Part shown: in pieces, positions 54,497 to 63,671 of the stretch
Numbering within the stretch: position 1 is the stretch's first letter
Layout of the letters: each line of letters opens with the position of its first letter
NCBI RefSeq assembly: GCF_000177215.2
Contig: NZ_CM001368.1
Location: forward strand, 3,355,625-3,419,624
DNA: 64,000 bases
Direction: 5' to 3'
Source: Solidesulfovibrio carbinoliphilus subsp. oakridgensis
GTDB taxonomy: Bacteria > Desulfobacterota > Desulfovibrionia > Desulfovibrionales > Desulfovibrionaceae
The notes under the pieces: model-generated
Seen by the model: the letters and a program-made list of their open reading frames with translations, nothing else
What the model was told of the DNA's origin: nothing
Database searches by the model: none
Made by a program: the position numbers and the translations under genes

Positions 54497-55699
54497 TCAG
54501 CTCCCGGAGGCGCAGCCGGGCCGGGCGAGCAGGGTCTTGATCCCCTTGCCCATGCGGGCGATGCCCTCGGCGATGCGCTCGGGGTCGGCGTTGGAGAAAT
54601 TGAGCCGCAGCGTCCGCTCGCCGCCGCCGTCCACGAAAAACGGCCCGCCCGGCACGAAGGCCACCTTTTCCTTGATGCAAAGGTCAAAGAGGGCAAAGGC
54701 CGAGCAGCCTTCCGGCAGGGTCACCCACAGGAACATGCCGCCCTCCGGCTCGGTGCAGGTCACCTCGGCCGGGAACTCCGCCTTGATCCGCTCGATCATC
54801 AGGTCGCGCTGGGCCCCGTACACGGCCCGGATGGTGGCGATGTGGGCGTCGAGGTCGTTGTCGGCCAGGAACTGGATGAGGATGCGCTGGACCAGGGTCG
54901 AGCAGTGGAGATCGGACGCCTGCTTGGCCGTGACAAGCTTGGCCAGGGTGTCCGGCGTGGCCACCACCCAGCCGAGGCGCAGGCCCGGGGCGGCGATCTT
55001 GGAAAACGTGCCGAGGAGGTAGGCGTCCTGGGTCAGGAAGCTGGTCACGGGCGGCAGGGGTTCGCCGAAAAAGCGCAGCTCGCCGTAGGGGTCGTCCTCC
55101 ACGAAGACCGTGTCCGACATGCGAAGGATCTCGGCCACGGCCCGGCGGGCGGCCAGGGAATAGGTCAGGCCCGACGGGTTCTGGAAGTTCGGCACGGCGT
55201 AGAACATCTTGGCCCGCCTGGAGAGCACCACCTCGGTCAGGCGGTCGAGGTCCGGCCCCTCCGGCCCAAGGGGCACGCCGGCAAAGGCCGGCTCGAAGAT
55301 GGAAAAGGCCTGGATGGCCCCGATGTAGCCGGGCAGCTCCACCCCGACCAGGTCGCCCGGATCGAGGAAGACCTTGCCGAGGAGGTCGAGGCTCTGCTGG
55401 GAGCCGTTGGTGACCAGGATGTGGGCCGGATCGATGTCGAGGTTCTTTTTGGCCTTGTACCGGGCCGCGATCCACTCGCGCAGGGCCGGCTCGCCCTCGG
55501 TGACGGAATATTGCAGGGCGGCGGGCCCGTTTTCGGCCAATACCCTGGCGGCCGCGTCGGCCATGGGGCCGGTGGGAAAAAGGTCGGGCTTGGGCAGGCC
55601 GCCGGCAAAGGAGATGATGGACGGATCGGCGGTGACCTTGAGGATCTCCCGGATGAACGAACGGCGGACCTGGGACATGCGTTTGGCGAAAGCGGGCAC
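54497..55699 (-). CDS. PLP-dependent aminotransferase (class I/II, MocR/KAT-like)
   Basis: The 400-residue fold-type I aminotransferase starts at a GTG at 55699 with AGGAGG 7 nt before it. The PLP lysine is in LLGTFSKIAAPGLRLGW, VPNFQNPSGLTYS is the conserved Asn/Pro loop, and FVEDDPYGELRF holds the Asp that binds the PLP ring. The pattern fits 2-aminoadipate/aromatic aminotransferases. The substrate cannot be fixed from sequence. It is the first gene of the pair with mnmE. Confidence 0.88.
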   Translation of the reverse strand: MPAFAKRMSQVRRSFIREILKVTADPSIISFAGGLPKPDLFPTGPMADAAARVLAENGPAALQYSVTEGEPALREWIAARYKAKKNLDIDPAHILVTNGSQQSLDLLGKVFLDPGDLVGVELPGYIGAIQAFSIFEPAFAGVPLGPEGPDLDRLTEVVLSRRAKMFYAVPNFQNPSGLTYSLAARRAVAEILRMSDTVFVEDDPYGELRFFGEPLPPVTSFLTQDAYLLGTFSKIAAPGLRLGWVVATPDTLAKLVTAKQASDLHCSTLVQRILIQFLADNDLDAHIATIRAVYGAQRDLMIERIKAEFPAEVTCTEPEGGMFLWVTLPEGCSAFALFDLCIKEKVAFVPGGPFFVDGGGERTLRLNFSNADPERIAEGIARMGKGIKTLLARPGCASGS

Positions 55700-55832
55700 G
55701 GTCTTGACCTCCTGCGGATGGAGGCCGCGAAAAAAGGCCAGCCGGACGGGCTGACGGGTCGGAAAGCGCGGCCTATCGGCCCAGTCTAAACCGGACCCGG
55801 CCGGGATCAAAGCATTTTATCGGGGCGGAGTC

Positions 55833-57185
55833 CTAGAGGCTCCCGATCCGGCCGCCCAGGGCGAATTCCAGGTTGACCAGGGCCGCCTGCTCCTCGCGCA
55901 GGGCCTGGTTGTGGCGCAGCCGTTCGCGCAGGAGCCCGAGCCGGGCCTCCAGGGCGTCCAGCTCCGAGAGCTGCATGGCCCGGGCGTAGGTGCCGGCCCA
56001 GTCGGCGGCCCGCTTGGCCGGGGGCAGGACGCCGGCGGCCAGCCCCTGGGCCGTGGCCCGGGCCAGCCCGGCCTCCTCCAGGGCGCGCTGGGCCGCTTCC
56101 CGGGCCTCGGCCCGGGCCTCCTGCAACAGCCGACCGGCCTGCCGGGCCCGGAAGGCCGCCTTGGCCTTCTGGGCTTGGTTCTGGTCGAAGACCGGCACCT
56201 TGACCGAAGCCCCGGGCCCGAGGGTCCGGTTGCTCTCGATGTCCAGGTCATAGCCGGCCCCGACCTCGAAGTCCTTGAGCCAGCGGATGTTTTCCAGGTC
56301 CACGCCGCTTTGGGCCGCCTTTACGGCATAGGCCGCGGCCCGCACGCCCAGGTTGTTGGCCTCGGCAAAGGCGACGGCCGCGGCCGCGTCGGGCAGGGCC
56401 GGCGGCTCGGCCGGGACGTCGCCCGCGATGGCGAAGTCCTGGCCGGCGGCCAGGCCCATGACCCGGGCCAACCGGGCCTTGGCCACGCCGGCCCTGGCCC
56501 GGAGTTCGGCCACCTCCAGCCCGGCCCGGGCCGTGGCCGCCTCCAGGGTCGCGAGCTTCGACTCGTCGGCCAGCCCGAACTGGCTGTAGCGCTTGCCGGC
56601 GGCGGCGAGCTTTTTCACCTCTCCGGCCACGTCCGAGGCCAGGGCCAGGCTGCGCCGGGCGTAAGCCATCTCCAGCCAGGCCAGCTTGGCCTCCCGGGCG
56701 GCGGCCATGGCGTCGTGGCCGACCACGAGGATCTCGCGCTCCAGTTCCGCCTGGGCCTTGGCCGTACGGTCCCGGACCTCGGCCAGGTCGGACACCGAGA
56801 CCATGGCCTGGGCGGCCAGGCTGCCCAGCGGCCCGCCGGCGAAGAGCGGGAACCCGAACAGCACGGCCAGCGAGGGATTTCGCGGCAACCCGGCCTGGAC
56901 GACCTCGGCCCGGGCCACGCCGATCGCCTCGAACCGGGCCTGGACGCCGGGGTTGTTGATGAGCGTCAGGCGCACGGCGTCGCCCATGGTCACGCCCCGG
57001 GCCAGGATGGCTTGCACCTCTTTGGCCACAAAGGCCTCGTCCTCGGGGGTGCGGACCCACAGGGGCTGGCTGTCCTCGGTGGCGGCCACCAGGGCGGCCG
57101 TCTTGGCGAAATCGGCCTCGGGTCGGACCTTGGCGCAGCCGGCCAGGGCCGCAACCAGGCACAAGAAGAGGAGGGGGCGTCGCAT
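55833..57185 (-). CDS. TolC-family outer membrane lipoprotein (efflux)
   Basis: The 450-residue product has a lipoprotein signal ending in the lipobox LAGC (about 14-17). Two OEP repeats are visible, each with long alanine-rich coiled helices (about 120-250 and 300-440). The gene begins 1 nt after the stop of the multicopper oxidase gene, so the two are coupled. In copper-resistance clusters an outer-membrane protein and a multicopper oxidase commonly pair. No inner-membrane pump is adjacent. Confidence 0.82.
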   Translation of the reverse strand: MRRPLLFLCLVAALAGCAKVRPEADFAKTAALVAATEDSQPLWVRTPEDEAFVAKEVQAILARGVTMGDAVRLTLINNPGVQARFEAIGVARAEVVQAGLPRNPSLAVLFGFPLFAGGPLGSLAAQAMVSVSDLAEVRDRTAKAQAELEREILVVGHDAMAAAREAKLAWLEMAYARRSLALASDVAGEVKKLAAAGKRYSQFGLADESKLATLEAATARAGLEVAELRARAGVAKARLARVMGLAAGQDFAIAGDVPAEPPALPDAAAAVAFAEANNLGVRAAAYAVKAAQSGVDLENIRWLKDFEVGAGYDLDIESNRTLGPGASVKVPVFDQNQAQKAKAAFRARQAGRLLQEARAEAREAAQRALEEAGLARATAQGLAAGVLPPAKRAADWAGTYARAMQLSELDALEARLGLLRERLRHNQALREEQAALVNLEFALGGRIGSL

Positions 57186-57186
57186 C

Positions 57187-58632
57187 TTATTGTCCTCCTG
57201 TCCGGCCGTGCCCGGCGTGGGGGGCGGCGGCCGGAGCGTCGGGCGCGGCCGGGCCGGGAGCCGGGGCGTTGCCGGGCATGGACCCGTGGCCGGGCATGTC
57301 CATGGGGGCGGGCGCGGGCTTGGCGTCCCCGTCGGCGGCGGCCACGTCGAAGAGCATGGTCATGCCGCCCATGCCCATGATGCCCATGGGAACGCTCGCG
57401 TGGGCGTTCACCACGTGGTGGAGCTTGTGGCAGTGCATGTGCCAGTAGCCGGGGTTGGTGAAGGTGAATTCCACGTCCCGGGCCGTGCCCGGGGCCACGT
57501 TGACCGTGTTGCCGGGCCACTGGGCCGACTCCGGGATGGGGCCGCCCTCGGTGCCGGTGACCCGCCAGGTGACGCCGTGCAGATGGATGGGGTGGGCGTG
57601 CATGTTGGACAGGTTGGCGAAGCGGATCCGGACGGTCTGGCCAACCCGGGCGGTCAGGACGGCGGTGGAGGGACCGGCCTTGCCGTTCATGGTGAACCAG
57701 TTGGGATCGGTGGAGGTCACGTCCACGTAAGGATTGCCGGGCAGAAAGAACCACTCCTGGAGCAGGATGGCGAAGTCCCGGTCCACCCGGCGGGAGCCGT
57801 CGGCCGGGTGGCTGATGAAAAAGCCGCCAAGGCCCATGCCGACCTGCTTTTTCTCGTTGAAGGACGAATGGTACATGTAGGTGCCGACCTGGTGCACCGT
57901 GAATTCGTAGGTGTAGGTCTGGCCCGGCCGGATGGGGGGCTGGGTCAGGCCGCCGACGCCGTCCTGGCCGTTTGGCACCTCGAGGCCGTGCCAGTGGATG
58001 CTGGTCGGCTCCGGCAGCTCGTTTTTGACCACGATGCGGACCCGGTCGCCCTGGACGACCTCGATGGCCGGGCCGGGCACCGAGCCGTTAAAGCCCCACA
58101 GCCGGACTTTTTTCGGGATGTCCATGCCGTGCATGCCGCCCATGGCCGCGTGCCACCGCTCCCAGACCGTGCCCCGGGCCGGCGGGCCGTCGAGGAGCAG
58201 GCGTTCCACGGGCTGGGCGGTCAGGCGGAAGACCTTGACGTCCCCGTCCATTTCGTAGCCGAGGCTCGGCAGGTGCGGGGTGATGACCACGCCGGTCCCC
58301 TTGCCGGTCAATCGCGGCGGGGCGGTGATGGCGATGGCCGGATCGCGCCAGGGAAAGAGGGTGCCATGCCCGGGCATATCCATGGCGCCGTGGCCGGACA
58401 TGTCCATGCCGCCGGCCATGGAGCCGCCGTGCCCGGCGTGGCCCGGGGAGCCGTGGCCGGCCATGTCCATGGCCGCGGCGGTGGCGTCGGCCTTGGCCAG
58501 GGCCGGGGCGGCGGCAAAGAGCGGAGCCAGGGCGGACAGGGCCAGGAAGCGGCGGCGTCCGGGCCGGGCCTCGGCGTCCGGCGGCGCTTTTCGGGCCAAC
58601 CGACTCGTGATGCGAGCAAACAAACCGGTCAT
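57187..58632 (-). CDS. Multicopper oxidase, CopA-like, Met/His-rich
   Basis: This 481-residue exported protein starts at an ATG with AGGAGG. A twin-arginine signal is present (RRRFLALSALAPLF). After it a Met/His/Gly-rich segment (repeats of MDM-x-GHG) may bind copper. Type 1/2/3 copper ligands are recognisable: SIHWHGLEVP, YMYHSSF, MHAHPIHLHG and WHMHCHKLHH. The C-terminal MDMPGHGSMPGN repeats the Met/His pattern. It probably oxidises or sequesters Cu(I) in the periplasm. A strict anaerobe would use it during oxygen exposure. Confidence 0.9.
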   Translation of the reverse strand: MTGLFARITSRLARKAPPDAEARPGRRRFLALSALAPLFAAAPALAKADATAAAMDMAGHGSPGHAGHGGSMAGGMDMSGHGAMDMPGHGTLFPWRDPAIAITAPPRLTGKGTGVVITPHLPSLGYEMDGDVKVFRLTAQPVERLLLDGPPARGTVWERWHAAMGGMHGMDIPKKVRLWGFNGSVPGPAIEVVQGDRVRIVVKNELPEPTSIHWHGLEVPNGQDGVGGLTQPPIRPGQTYTYEFTVHQVGTYMYHSSFNEKKQVGMGLGGFFISHPADGSRRVDRDFAILLQEWFFLPGNPYVDVTSTDPNWFTMNGKAGPSTAVLTARVGQTVRIRFANLSNMHAHPIHLHGVTWRVTGTEGGPIPESAQWPGNTVNVAPGTARDVEFTFTNPGYWHMHCHKLHHVVNAHASVPMGIMGMGGMTMLFDVAAADGDAKPAPAPMDMPGHGSMPGNAPAPGPAAPDAPAAAPHAGHGRTGGQ

Positions 58633-58974
58633 CGCGCCTCCTGGGGGCGGTGGGGTGCGGCGGGGAACGGGGCGTCTCCGACGGCTGCGGTCTGTTTCAT
58701 GTGAAGCACGAATCGAGGGAAAAAGGCAACAGGCGGGCGAGGGGGAATCGGGCAAGCCGGGTGCGCCCGAGGGACGGCGGCCGGCCGGGACCGGAAGTCG
58801 GTGTGAAGGCCCGGCCCACCGGGCGGCCGCGGCCGCCTGGCGTGGGAGGGGGTGTCAGGCCGTCCCGGAACGCGGCCCGACCTGAAGGCGTCCGGGATGG
58901 ATGGGGCACGACACGCCCACCGGACCCGTGTCAGGCGCGTCCACGGATCCGTTGCGTCGTCCGTACGGGGCCGC
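58633..58974. other. 342-bp gap, no gene recognised
   Basis: Between the oxidase start and the small flagellar-cluster gene the DNA is G/C-rich with no supported gene. It holds the leader and promoter side of the oxidase operon. No palindromic repeat copy is present. Confidence 0.35.
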
Positions 58975-59250
58975 TCAACCGATCAACCGCAGGACCCGTT
59001 CCAGGTCGAGCGAGTGAACATTCCGAAAGGAATCGGAGGCCTGGGAGGCCTGGCGCACGTCATGGACCAGGGAAGACGCCTCTTCGAAGGAGATGTCGGC
59101 CTGATCGCCCGCAGGGCCGAACCTGCCCGACAAGTTCAAGGAAACGGCTTGGTCGCCGGGGGTGGCTTGCCGTTCCTGTCGCCGGCTGCTGATTTTGGAA
59201 CGCACATCGGACAATGTATTTTGGAGAGAGGCCAGGGCGTTGACTTGCAT
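58975..59250 (-). CDS. Small protein encoded after flagellin
   Basis: The 91-residue product starts MQVNALASLQNTLSDVRSKI behind AAGGAG, 24 nt past the flagellin stop, so it shares its transcript. The C-terminus FRNVHSLDLERVLRLIG resembles the short end motif seen in several small proteins encoded beside flagellins. It has no cysteine and no membrane segment. A chaperone, regulator or FlaG-like role is possible but not shown. Confidence 0.6.
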   Translation of the reverse strand: MQVNALASLQNTLSDVRSKISSRRQERQATPGDQAVSLNLSGRFGPAGDQADISFEEASSLVHDVRQASQASDSFRNVHSLDLERVLRLIG

Positions 59251-59274
59251 GCTGTTTGTCTCCTTGGGTTACGG

Positions 59275-60630
59275 TTACCCGCTGATCAGTTGCATGGCCA
59301 TTTTTGGCAACGAATTGGCCTGGGCCAGCATGGCGACAGCGGCTTGCGTCAGGATCTGTTGCCGGACAAATTCCGTCATTTCCGAAGCGACATCGACATC
59401 CGATATCTGTGATTCCGAAGCCATCAGATTTTCAGCCTGGATCTGCAAATTGCTGATGGTATTTTCCAGCCTGTTTTGCACGGCTCCGAGAGACGCCCTG
59501 GCCTTGTCCTTGTTGATGATCGCCTTGCTTATGGCGTCCAAGGCGTTCTGGGCATCTTCCTGCGTCCGTATGGTATTGCCGCTGTAGTCGTATTTATCCA
59601 AGAACCAGTCGGTGCTGTCGGTTACGGATTGTGAGTAGGAGGTAAATTCATAGGGGGAAATGCTTGCCGGCGCGGAAGGAATCGCCGGGTCAGGCGCTCC
59701 GATATAGTTGCCGAGCTTGGTGGCCGCCGCCCTGGCCCACTGGAATTTGATTTTTTCTTGTGCAAACGAATCGAGGGCCTGATATTCGTCCCAGGTCGTG
59801 ACGGGTGGATTCACATAGGAATCCGGATACCCCTCGCTCGGCAGGTCGAGATACCGTTGCCGTATGGCGTCAAAAGTCGCTTGCGATGTGGGGATGGACC
59901 ATTCCGTCATCCTTTCGGATAAATAAGCGGGGTAGTCGTTTATCAGCTCATTGAAGTCATCGGTGGTAATGTCGCCGGACTCCTCCAGGGGCTTGAAGGT
60001 CTGATAGAGATCGGCTGCCCAATAGCCGGAAATTCTCGAGATGGCATCTTCGGCGGTGGCATTGGAGCCGAGAGACAAGGCTTCGGCGGTCATATTTTCA
60101 ATTTGCACGTAATAGTAATCTTCGGAAGAGTTGTTGCCCGTTCCGAAGTGCACTTTCAACTTTCCTGCAGAACTCAACCCATTTCCCATATGGACAATAG
60201 ACGACAGATTGCCATTCAGGAGATGAATGCCATTGAAATCCGTCGCCATGGCGATTCGAGTGATCTCGGAGGCCATGGCTTGGTATTCTGAATCAATGAT
60301 CAGTCGTTGATCCGAAGTGTAGGTGCCTGTGGCCGCCTGTTCGGCCAGCTCTTTCATCCGGATCAACTTCTCATCGACAACCTGAAGCGCTCCGTCAGCC
60401 GTCTGAATCAGGGATACCGCATCGTTTGCATTGCGTATTCCTTGATTCATCGTCGAGACATCGGAACGCATCAATTCGCGAATGGCCAAGCCGGCGGCGT
60501 CGTCCGCCGCACCATTGATTCTTAATCCGGACGACAATCTTCTGGTCGAGGTCGCCAAGGCTCCATAGCTGTTGCTGAGATTCCTTGCCGCATTTATTGC
60601 CATGAGATTGTGATTGATGACGAGGCTCAT
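59275..60630 (-). CDS. fliC: Flagellin
   Basis: The 451-residue filament protein has the conserved D0/D1 N-terminus (MSLVINHNLMAINAARNLSN ... RLSSGLRINGAADDAAGLAI) and C-terminus (NLQIQAENLMASESQISDVDVASEMTEF in part, ending LPKMAMQLISG). The central 170-390 is hypervariable with many Tyr/Asp/Pro. The DNA is clearly less G/C-rich than its neighbours, either from surface-antigen diversification or transfer. No good sigma-28 promoter was found upstream. Confidence 0.95.
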   Translation of the reverse strand: MSLVINHNLMAINAARNLSNSYGALATSTRRLSSGLRINGAADDAAGLAIRELMRSDVSTMNQGIRNANDAVSLIQTADGALQVVDEKLIRMKELAEQAATGTYTSDQRLIIDSEYQAMASEITRIAMATDFNGIHLLNGNLSSIVHMGNGLSSAGKLKVHFGTGNNSSEDYYYVQIENMTAEALSLGSNATAEDAISRISGYWAADLYQTFKPLEESGDITTDDFNELINDYPAYLSERMTEWSIPTSQATFDAIRQRYLDLPSEGYPDSYVNPPVTTWDEYQALDSFAQEKIKFQWARAAATKLGNYIGAPDPAIPSAPASISPYEFTSYSQSVTDSTDWFLDKYDYSGNTIRTQEDAQNALDAISKAIINKDKARASLGAVQNRLENTISNLQIQAENLMASESQISDVDVASEMTEFVRQQILTQAAVAMLAQANSLPKMAMQLISG

Positions 60631-61206
60631 GGGAATCTCCAGTCATAGGGAAAGAGTATGTCAAGCACGGCATCCCAGAAAATACGTCGCCCTCTTCTCG
60701 TTGCGCACAGGGGCCAGTCCGGCGCCCCGGACAGGAAACTGGTTCCTTTGGTTACGATCCGCTATCAAGAAATATTCCAGGGTATGTCCCTGCCTGTCCC
60801 GCTTGTTGCGATGCCAGCATAAGATGCTGTTATAATTTGCAATAAAATTGAAAAAACATGCAGGCCGTCAGCGGGAAGAAGGGGCTGACGGCTGCGTGCG
60901 GCCGTCGGCGGGAAGCGCCGTTGCCGGATTTTTGACAAGGGGTGCGGGAGCCGGGCCAACGGCGCACCGGCCCCTCGGATTCGCTGGCAGGGGCGGGCGA
61001 CGGCAGGCGGGATGCCACCCGGGCCGACAGCCGGAGCGGGGCGGCAGGCGGCGTTCCGGCTGTCCGGCGCGGGAAAAACGGGCGGAGGCGGGTTGGAACT
61101 TGCGGCGCGAGGGCCGCGTCAGGATCGTGGCGTCAGGCAGGAGGCTGGCGCCGCGGATCTTGCCGGCCAGGCGCGTGCCCGTCGGGCCGGAGGGCCTGGG
61201 GAACGG
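60631..61206. other. 576-bp gap, no gene recognised
   Basis: The first 220 bases are AT-richer and must contain the flagellin promoter. A TTGCAA-N15-TATGCT pair on the minus strand (about 60,805-60,835) is a weak sigma-70 candidate. The remainder is G/C-rich without a supported gene. Confidence 0.35.
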
Positions 61207-62199
61207 TCACCAGACCGATTCGAGAGCCGTTGCCCGCAACGCCGGAGCGTAGGCCGCGGCCGTCAACTTCCCGTTGGCCAGGGCCGTGGCCAGGGCTTCC
61301 CCGCCCTCCAGCCACAGCCGGGCCGCCTGCTCCAGGCAGACGCCTGCCCCGAAAACGTCATGGTCGGCCGCGTAGAATCCGTTGCCGCCCCAGGGGACGT
61401 CCCGCAGCGGCACGCTGGGGACGTGGCCGCCGGGGCCGGCCTGTCGCATGTAGTCGAAGCCGCCGAAGCCGGCGAAGCCGGCCACGATGCAGCCGCAGGC
61501 CATGGCCTCCAGGGGCGGGAGCGGGCAGCCCTCGGGAAAGCCGGTGGCCAGGAACACGTGGCAGGAGCGAAGGGCCGTCGCCACGCCGTCCGGCGGCAGG
61601 CCGTCGATGGGCAGCCACTCGTAGGCCAGGCCCGAGCGCGGGGCCCGGGCCTCGGCCAGGCGCCGGATGAGCCCGGCCAGCGCCTTGTTTTTGCGGGGCA
61701 TGTACCCGACCCGGACCGGCGCTGCCGGTCCCGTGGCGGGCTTGGCCGGGGGCGGGAAGAACCGGGCCGGGTCGATGGCCGGCCGCAGGACCGGGGGCAC
61801 GGTGCCGAGGGCCTGTCCGATAAACTGCGCCACCGGATCGGACACGGCCAGGAACGCAACCGGAAGCCGGCTCCAGTCCACGCCGTCCGGCAGGCCGTTC
61901 CACAGGTAGGCCCAGTTCTGGCAATAGACCACGCACCGGGCCCCGGCGGCCAGCCCCGGGGCCAGCGCGTTGGGCCAGCCCTCGGGCACGAGGTAGGTGT
62001 CGCCCGGGCCAAGGCCGGCCGCCGCCAGGGTCGTGACGGGCAGGCCCGGCGGCAGGGCCAGCGGCGTGGCCCCGGCCTCGCGAAGGACGAGCCGCACGTC
62101 ATGGCCGGCAGCGGCCAAAAGGACGGCCGTGTCGCACAGCACGGCCAGGCCGCCCGAAACCGTGCGCAACGGCGGCAGAAAAACAAAGGTGCGTCCCAC
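61207..62199 (-). CDS. Glycosyltransferase, GT4-like
   Basis: The 330-residue product starts at a GTG at 62199 with GGGGAG 5 nt before it (VGRTFVFLPPL). The C-terminal half has the GT-B donor-site E-x7-E pattern in GFPEGCPLPPLEAMACGCIV followed by FAGFGGFDYM, and VGYMPRKNKAL in the middle. The substrate is unknown. Its position beyond flagellin allows a role in flagellin glycosylation, but this is only contextual. Confidence 0.72.
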   Translation of the reverse strand: MGRTFVFLPPLRTVSGGLAVLCDTAVLLAAAGHDVRLVLREAGATPLALPPGLPVTTLAAAGLGPGDTYLVPEGWPNALAPGLAAGARCVVYCQNWAYLWNGLPDGVDWSRLPVAFLAVSDPVAQFIGQALGTVPPVLRPAIDPARFFPPPAKPATGPAAPVRVGYMPRKNKALAGLIRRLAEARAPRSGLAYEWLPIDGLPPDGVATALRSCHVFLATGFPEGCPLPPLEAMACGCIVAGFAGFGGFDYMRQAGPGGHVPSVPLRDVPWGGNGFYAADHDVFGAGVCLEQAARLWLEGGEALATALANGKLTAAAYAPALRATALESVW

Positions 62200-62325
62200 G
62201 TTCGCTCCCCGGTCGGCCGGCCCATGGTTCCATGTTCCCATGCGCCCATGTTGCCGGCCCGGTTCCAAAAGGCTAACACGAATGGCCCGATGTCTCTGCA
62301 ACCGTAGATGCCGCAAGGAGTCGCC

Positions 62326-63654
62326 ATGCGCAACAACAAGGATGCCGCCCCCGACCTGACCCTGACCCCGGCGGACACGGCCGTGCCGACGCTCGGCCGG
62401 CCGGCCTGCGACAATCCCAAACGGGCCGGGACGTTCGTGGCCGACGATGCGGGCGTCCTGGTCGGCATCGGCCGGGGCACGGTCTCCTGCGACGGCGCGG
62501 AGCCGGTCTTTTTCGAGGAGGCCGGGCCCCGGGAGAAGATCTTTTTCACCCCGCACAAGACCAAGATCGCCATCGTCACCTGCGGCGGCATCTGTCCGGG
62601 CATAAACGACGTCATCCGGTCCGTCGTCATGGAGGCCCACCACCAGTACGGGGCGGCCGCGACCCTTGGCATCCGCTACGGGCTGCGCGGTTTCATGCCC
62701 TCGTGCCGCCACGACGTGCTGGAGTTTTCCCCGGAAAGCGTGGCCGAGATCCACCAGTTCGGCGGCACCATCCTCGGCTCCTCGCGCGGGCCCCAGCCCG
62801 TGGACGAGATCGTGGACGCCCTGGAGCGGCTCGGCATCGGCTTTTGCGTCTTCATCGGCGGGGTCGGCACCATGCGGGCCGCCTCGGCCATCCAGGCCGA
62901 AATCGCCGGGCGGGGGCTGGCCATCGGCATCGTCTGCATCCCCAAGACCGTGGACAACGACATCCACTTCGTGTCCCGCTCCTTCGGCTTCCTGACCGCC
63001 GTGGAACAGGCCACCGAGTCCATCGCCTGCGCCCATGTCGAGGCCCTCGGCGCCCCCTACGGCATCGGCCTGGTCAAGCTCATGGGCCGCCAGTCCGGCT
63101 TCATCGCGGCCGAGGCCAGCATGGGCCTCAAGCACGTCAACATGGTCCTCGTGCCCGAGGAGCGGTTCGCCCTTTCCGGCCCGGGCGGCGTTCTCGACGC
63201 CCTGTCGGACAGGCTTGCCCGGCGCGGCCACGCCGTGATCGTGGCCGCCGAGGGCGCAGGCCAGCATCTGGTGCCCCCGACCGGCCGGACCGATCCATCG
63301 GGCAACCCGGTGCTCGGGGATTTCTGCGGCCTGCTCGCTTCCGAAATAAAACGCCATTTCAAGGGCCAGGGCCTGCCCGTGACCCTCAAGATCATCGACC
63401 CGAGCTACATCGTGCGGGCCGTGCCGGCCAACACCGCCGACGCCGTCTACTGCGGCTTTCTCGGCCGGCTGGCCGTCCATGCCGGCATGGCCGGCAAGAC
63501 CGGGCTCATGATTGGCACGGTCAACGACCGCTACGTCCATGTGCCCCTGCCGCTGACCACCCGCGAGCGAAAACACATCGACATCCGTTCCGACTACTGG
63601 CAGGCCGTGCTCGACTCCACAGGCCAGCCCCGCTTCGCGGCCGATCCCTCCTAG
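62326..63654 (+). CDS. pfkA: 6-phosphofructokinase with altered GGDGT motif
   Basis: This 442-residue protein of the long PFK group (with an N-terminal extension of about 80 residues) has GGICPGINDVIRSVV as the nucleotide loop, catalytic PKTVDNDI, and MGRQSGFIAAEAS. The glycine loop that binds Mg-phosphate reads GGVGTMRAA where nearly all PFKs have GGDG(T/S): the Asp is Val (GTC for GAC). The start at 62326 follows AAGGAG. The next gene, cobT, follows after 17 nt and may share its transcript. Confidence 0.88.
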   Translation: MRNNKDAAPDLTLTPADTAVPTLGRPACDNPKRAGTFVADDAGVLVGIGRGTVSCDGAEPVFFEEAGPREKIFFTPHKTKIAIVTCGGICPGINDVIRSVVMEAHHQYGAAATLGIRYGLRGFMPSCRHDVLEFSPESVAEIHQFGGTILGSSRGPQPVDEIVDALERLGIGFCVFIGGVGTMRAASAIQAEIAGRGLAIGIVCIPKTVDNDIHFVSRSFGFLTAVEQATESIACAHVEALGAPYGIGLVKLMGRQSGFIAAEASMGLKHVNMVLVPEERFALSGPGGVLDALSDRLARRGHAVIVAAEGAGQHLVPPTGRTDPSGNPVLGDFCGLLASEIKRHFKGQGLPVTLKIIDPSYIVRAVPANTADAVYCGFLGRLAVHAGMAGKTGLMIGTVNDRYVHVPLPLTTRERKHIDIRSDYWQAVLDSTGQPRFAADPS

Positions 63655-63671
63655 AGTTGCAAGGAGCTTCC

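Noticed and set aside
60631-60850. Sigma-28 or sigma-54 promoter for flagellin
   Set aside because: No TAAA-N15-GCCGATAA pair was found, and the best GG...GC pair has a spacer of 11 and not 10.
61207-63576. 789-codon version of the glycosyltransferase extending over pfk
   Set aside because: The extra N-terminus is antisense to pfk and low in complexity. A GTG with a good ribosome-binding site at 62199 starts the conserved part.
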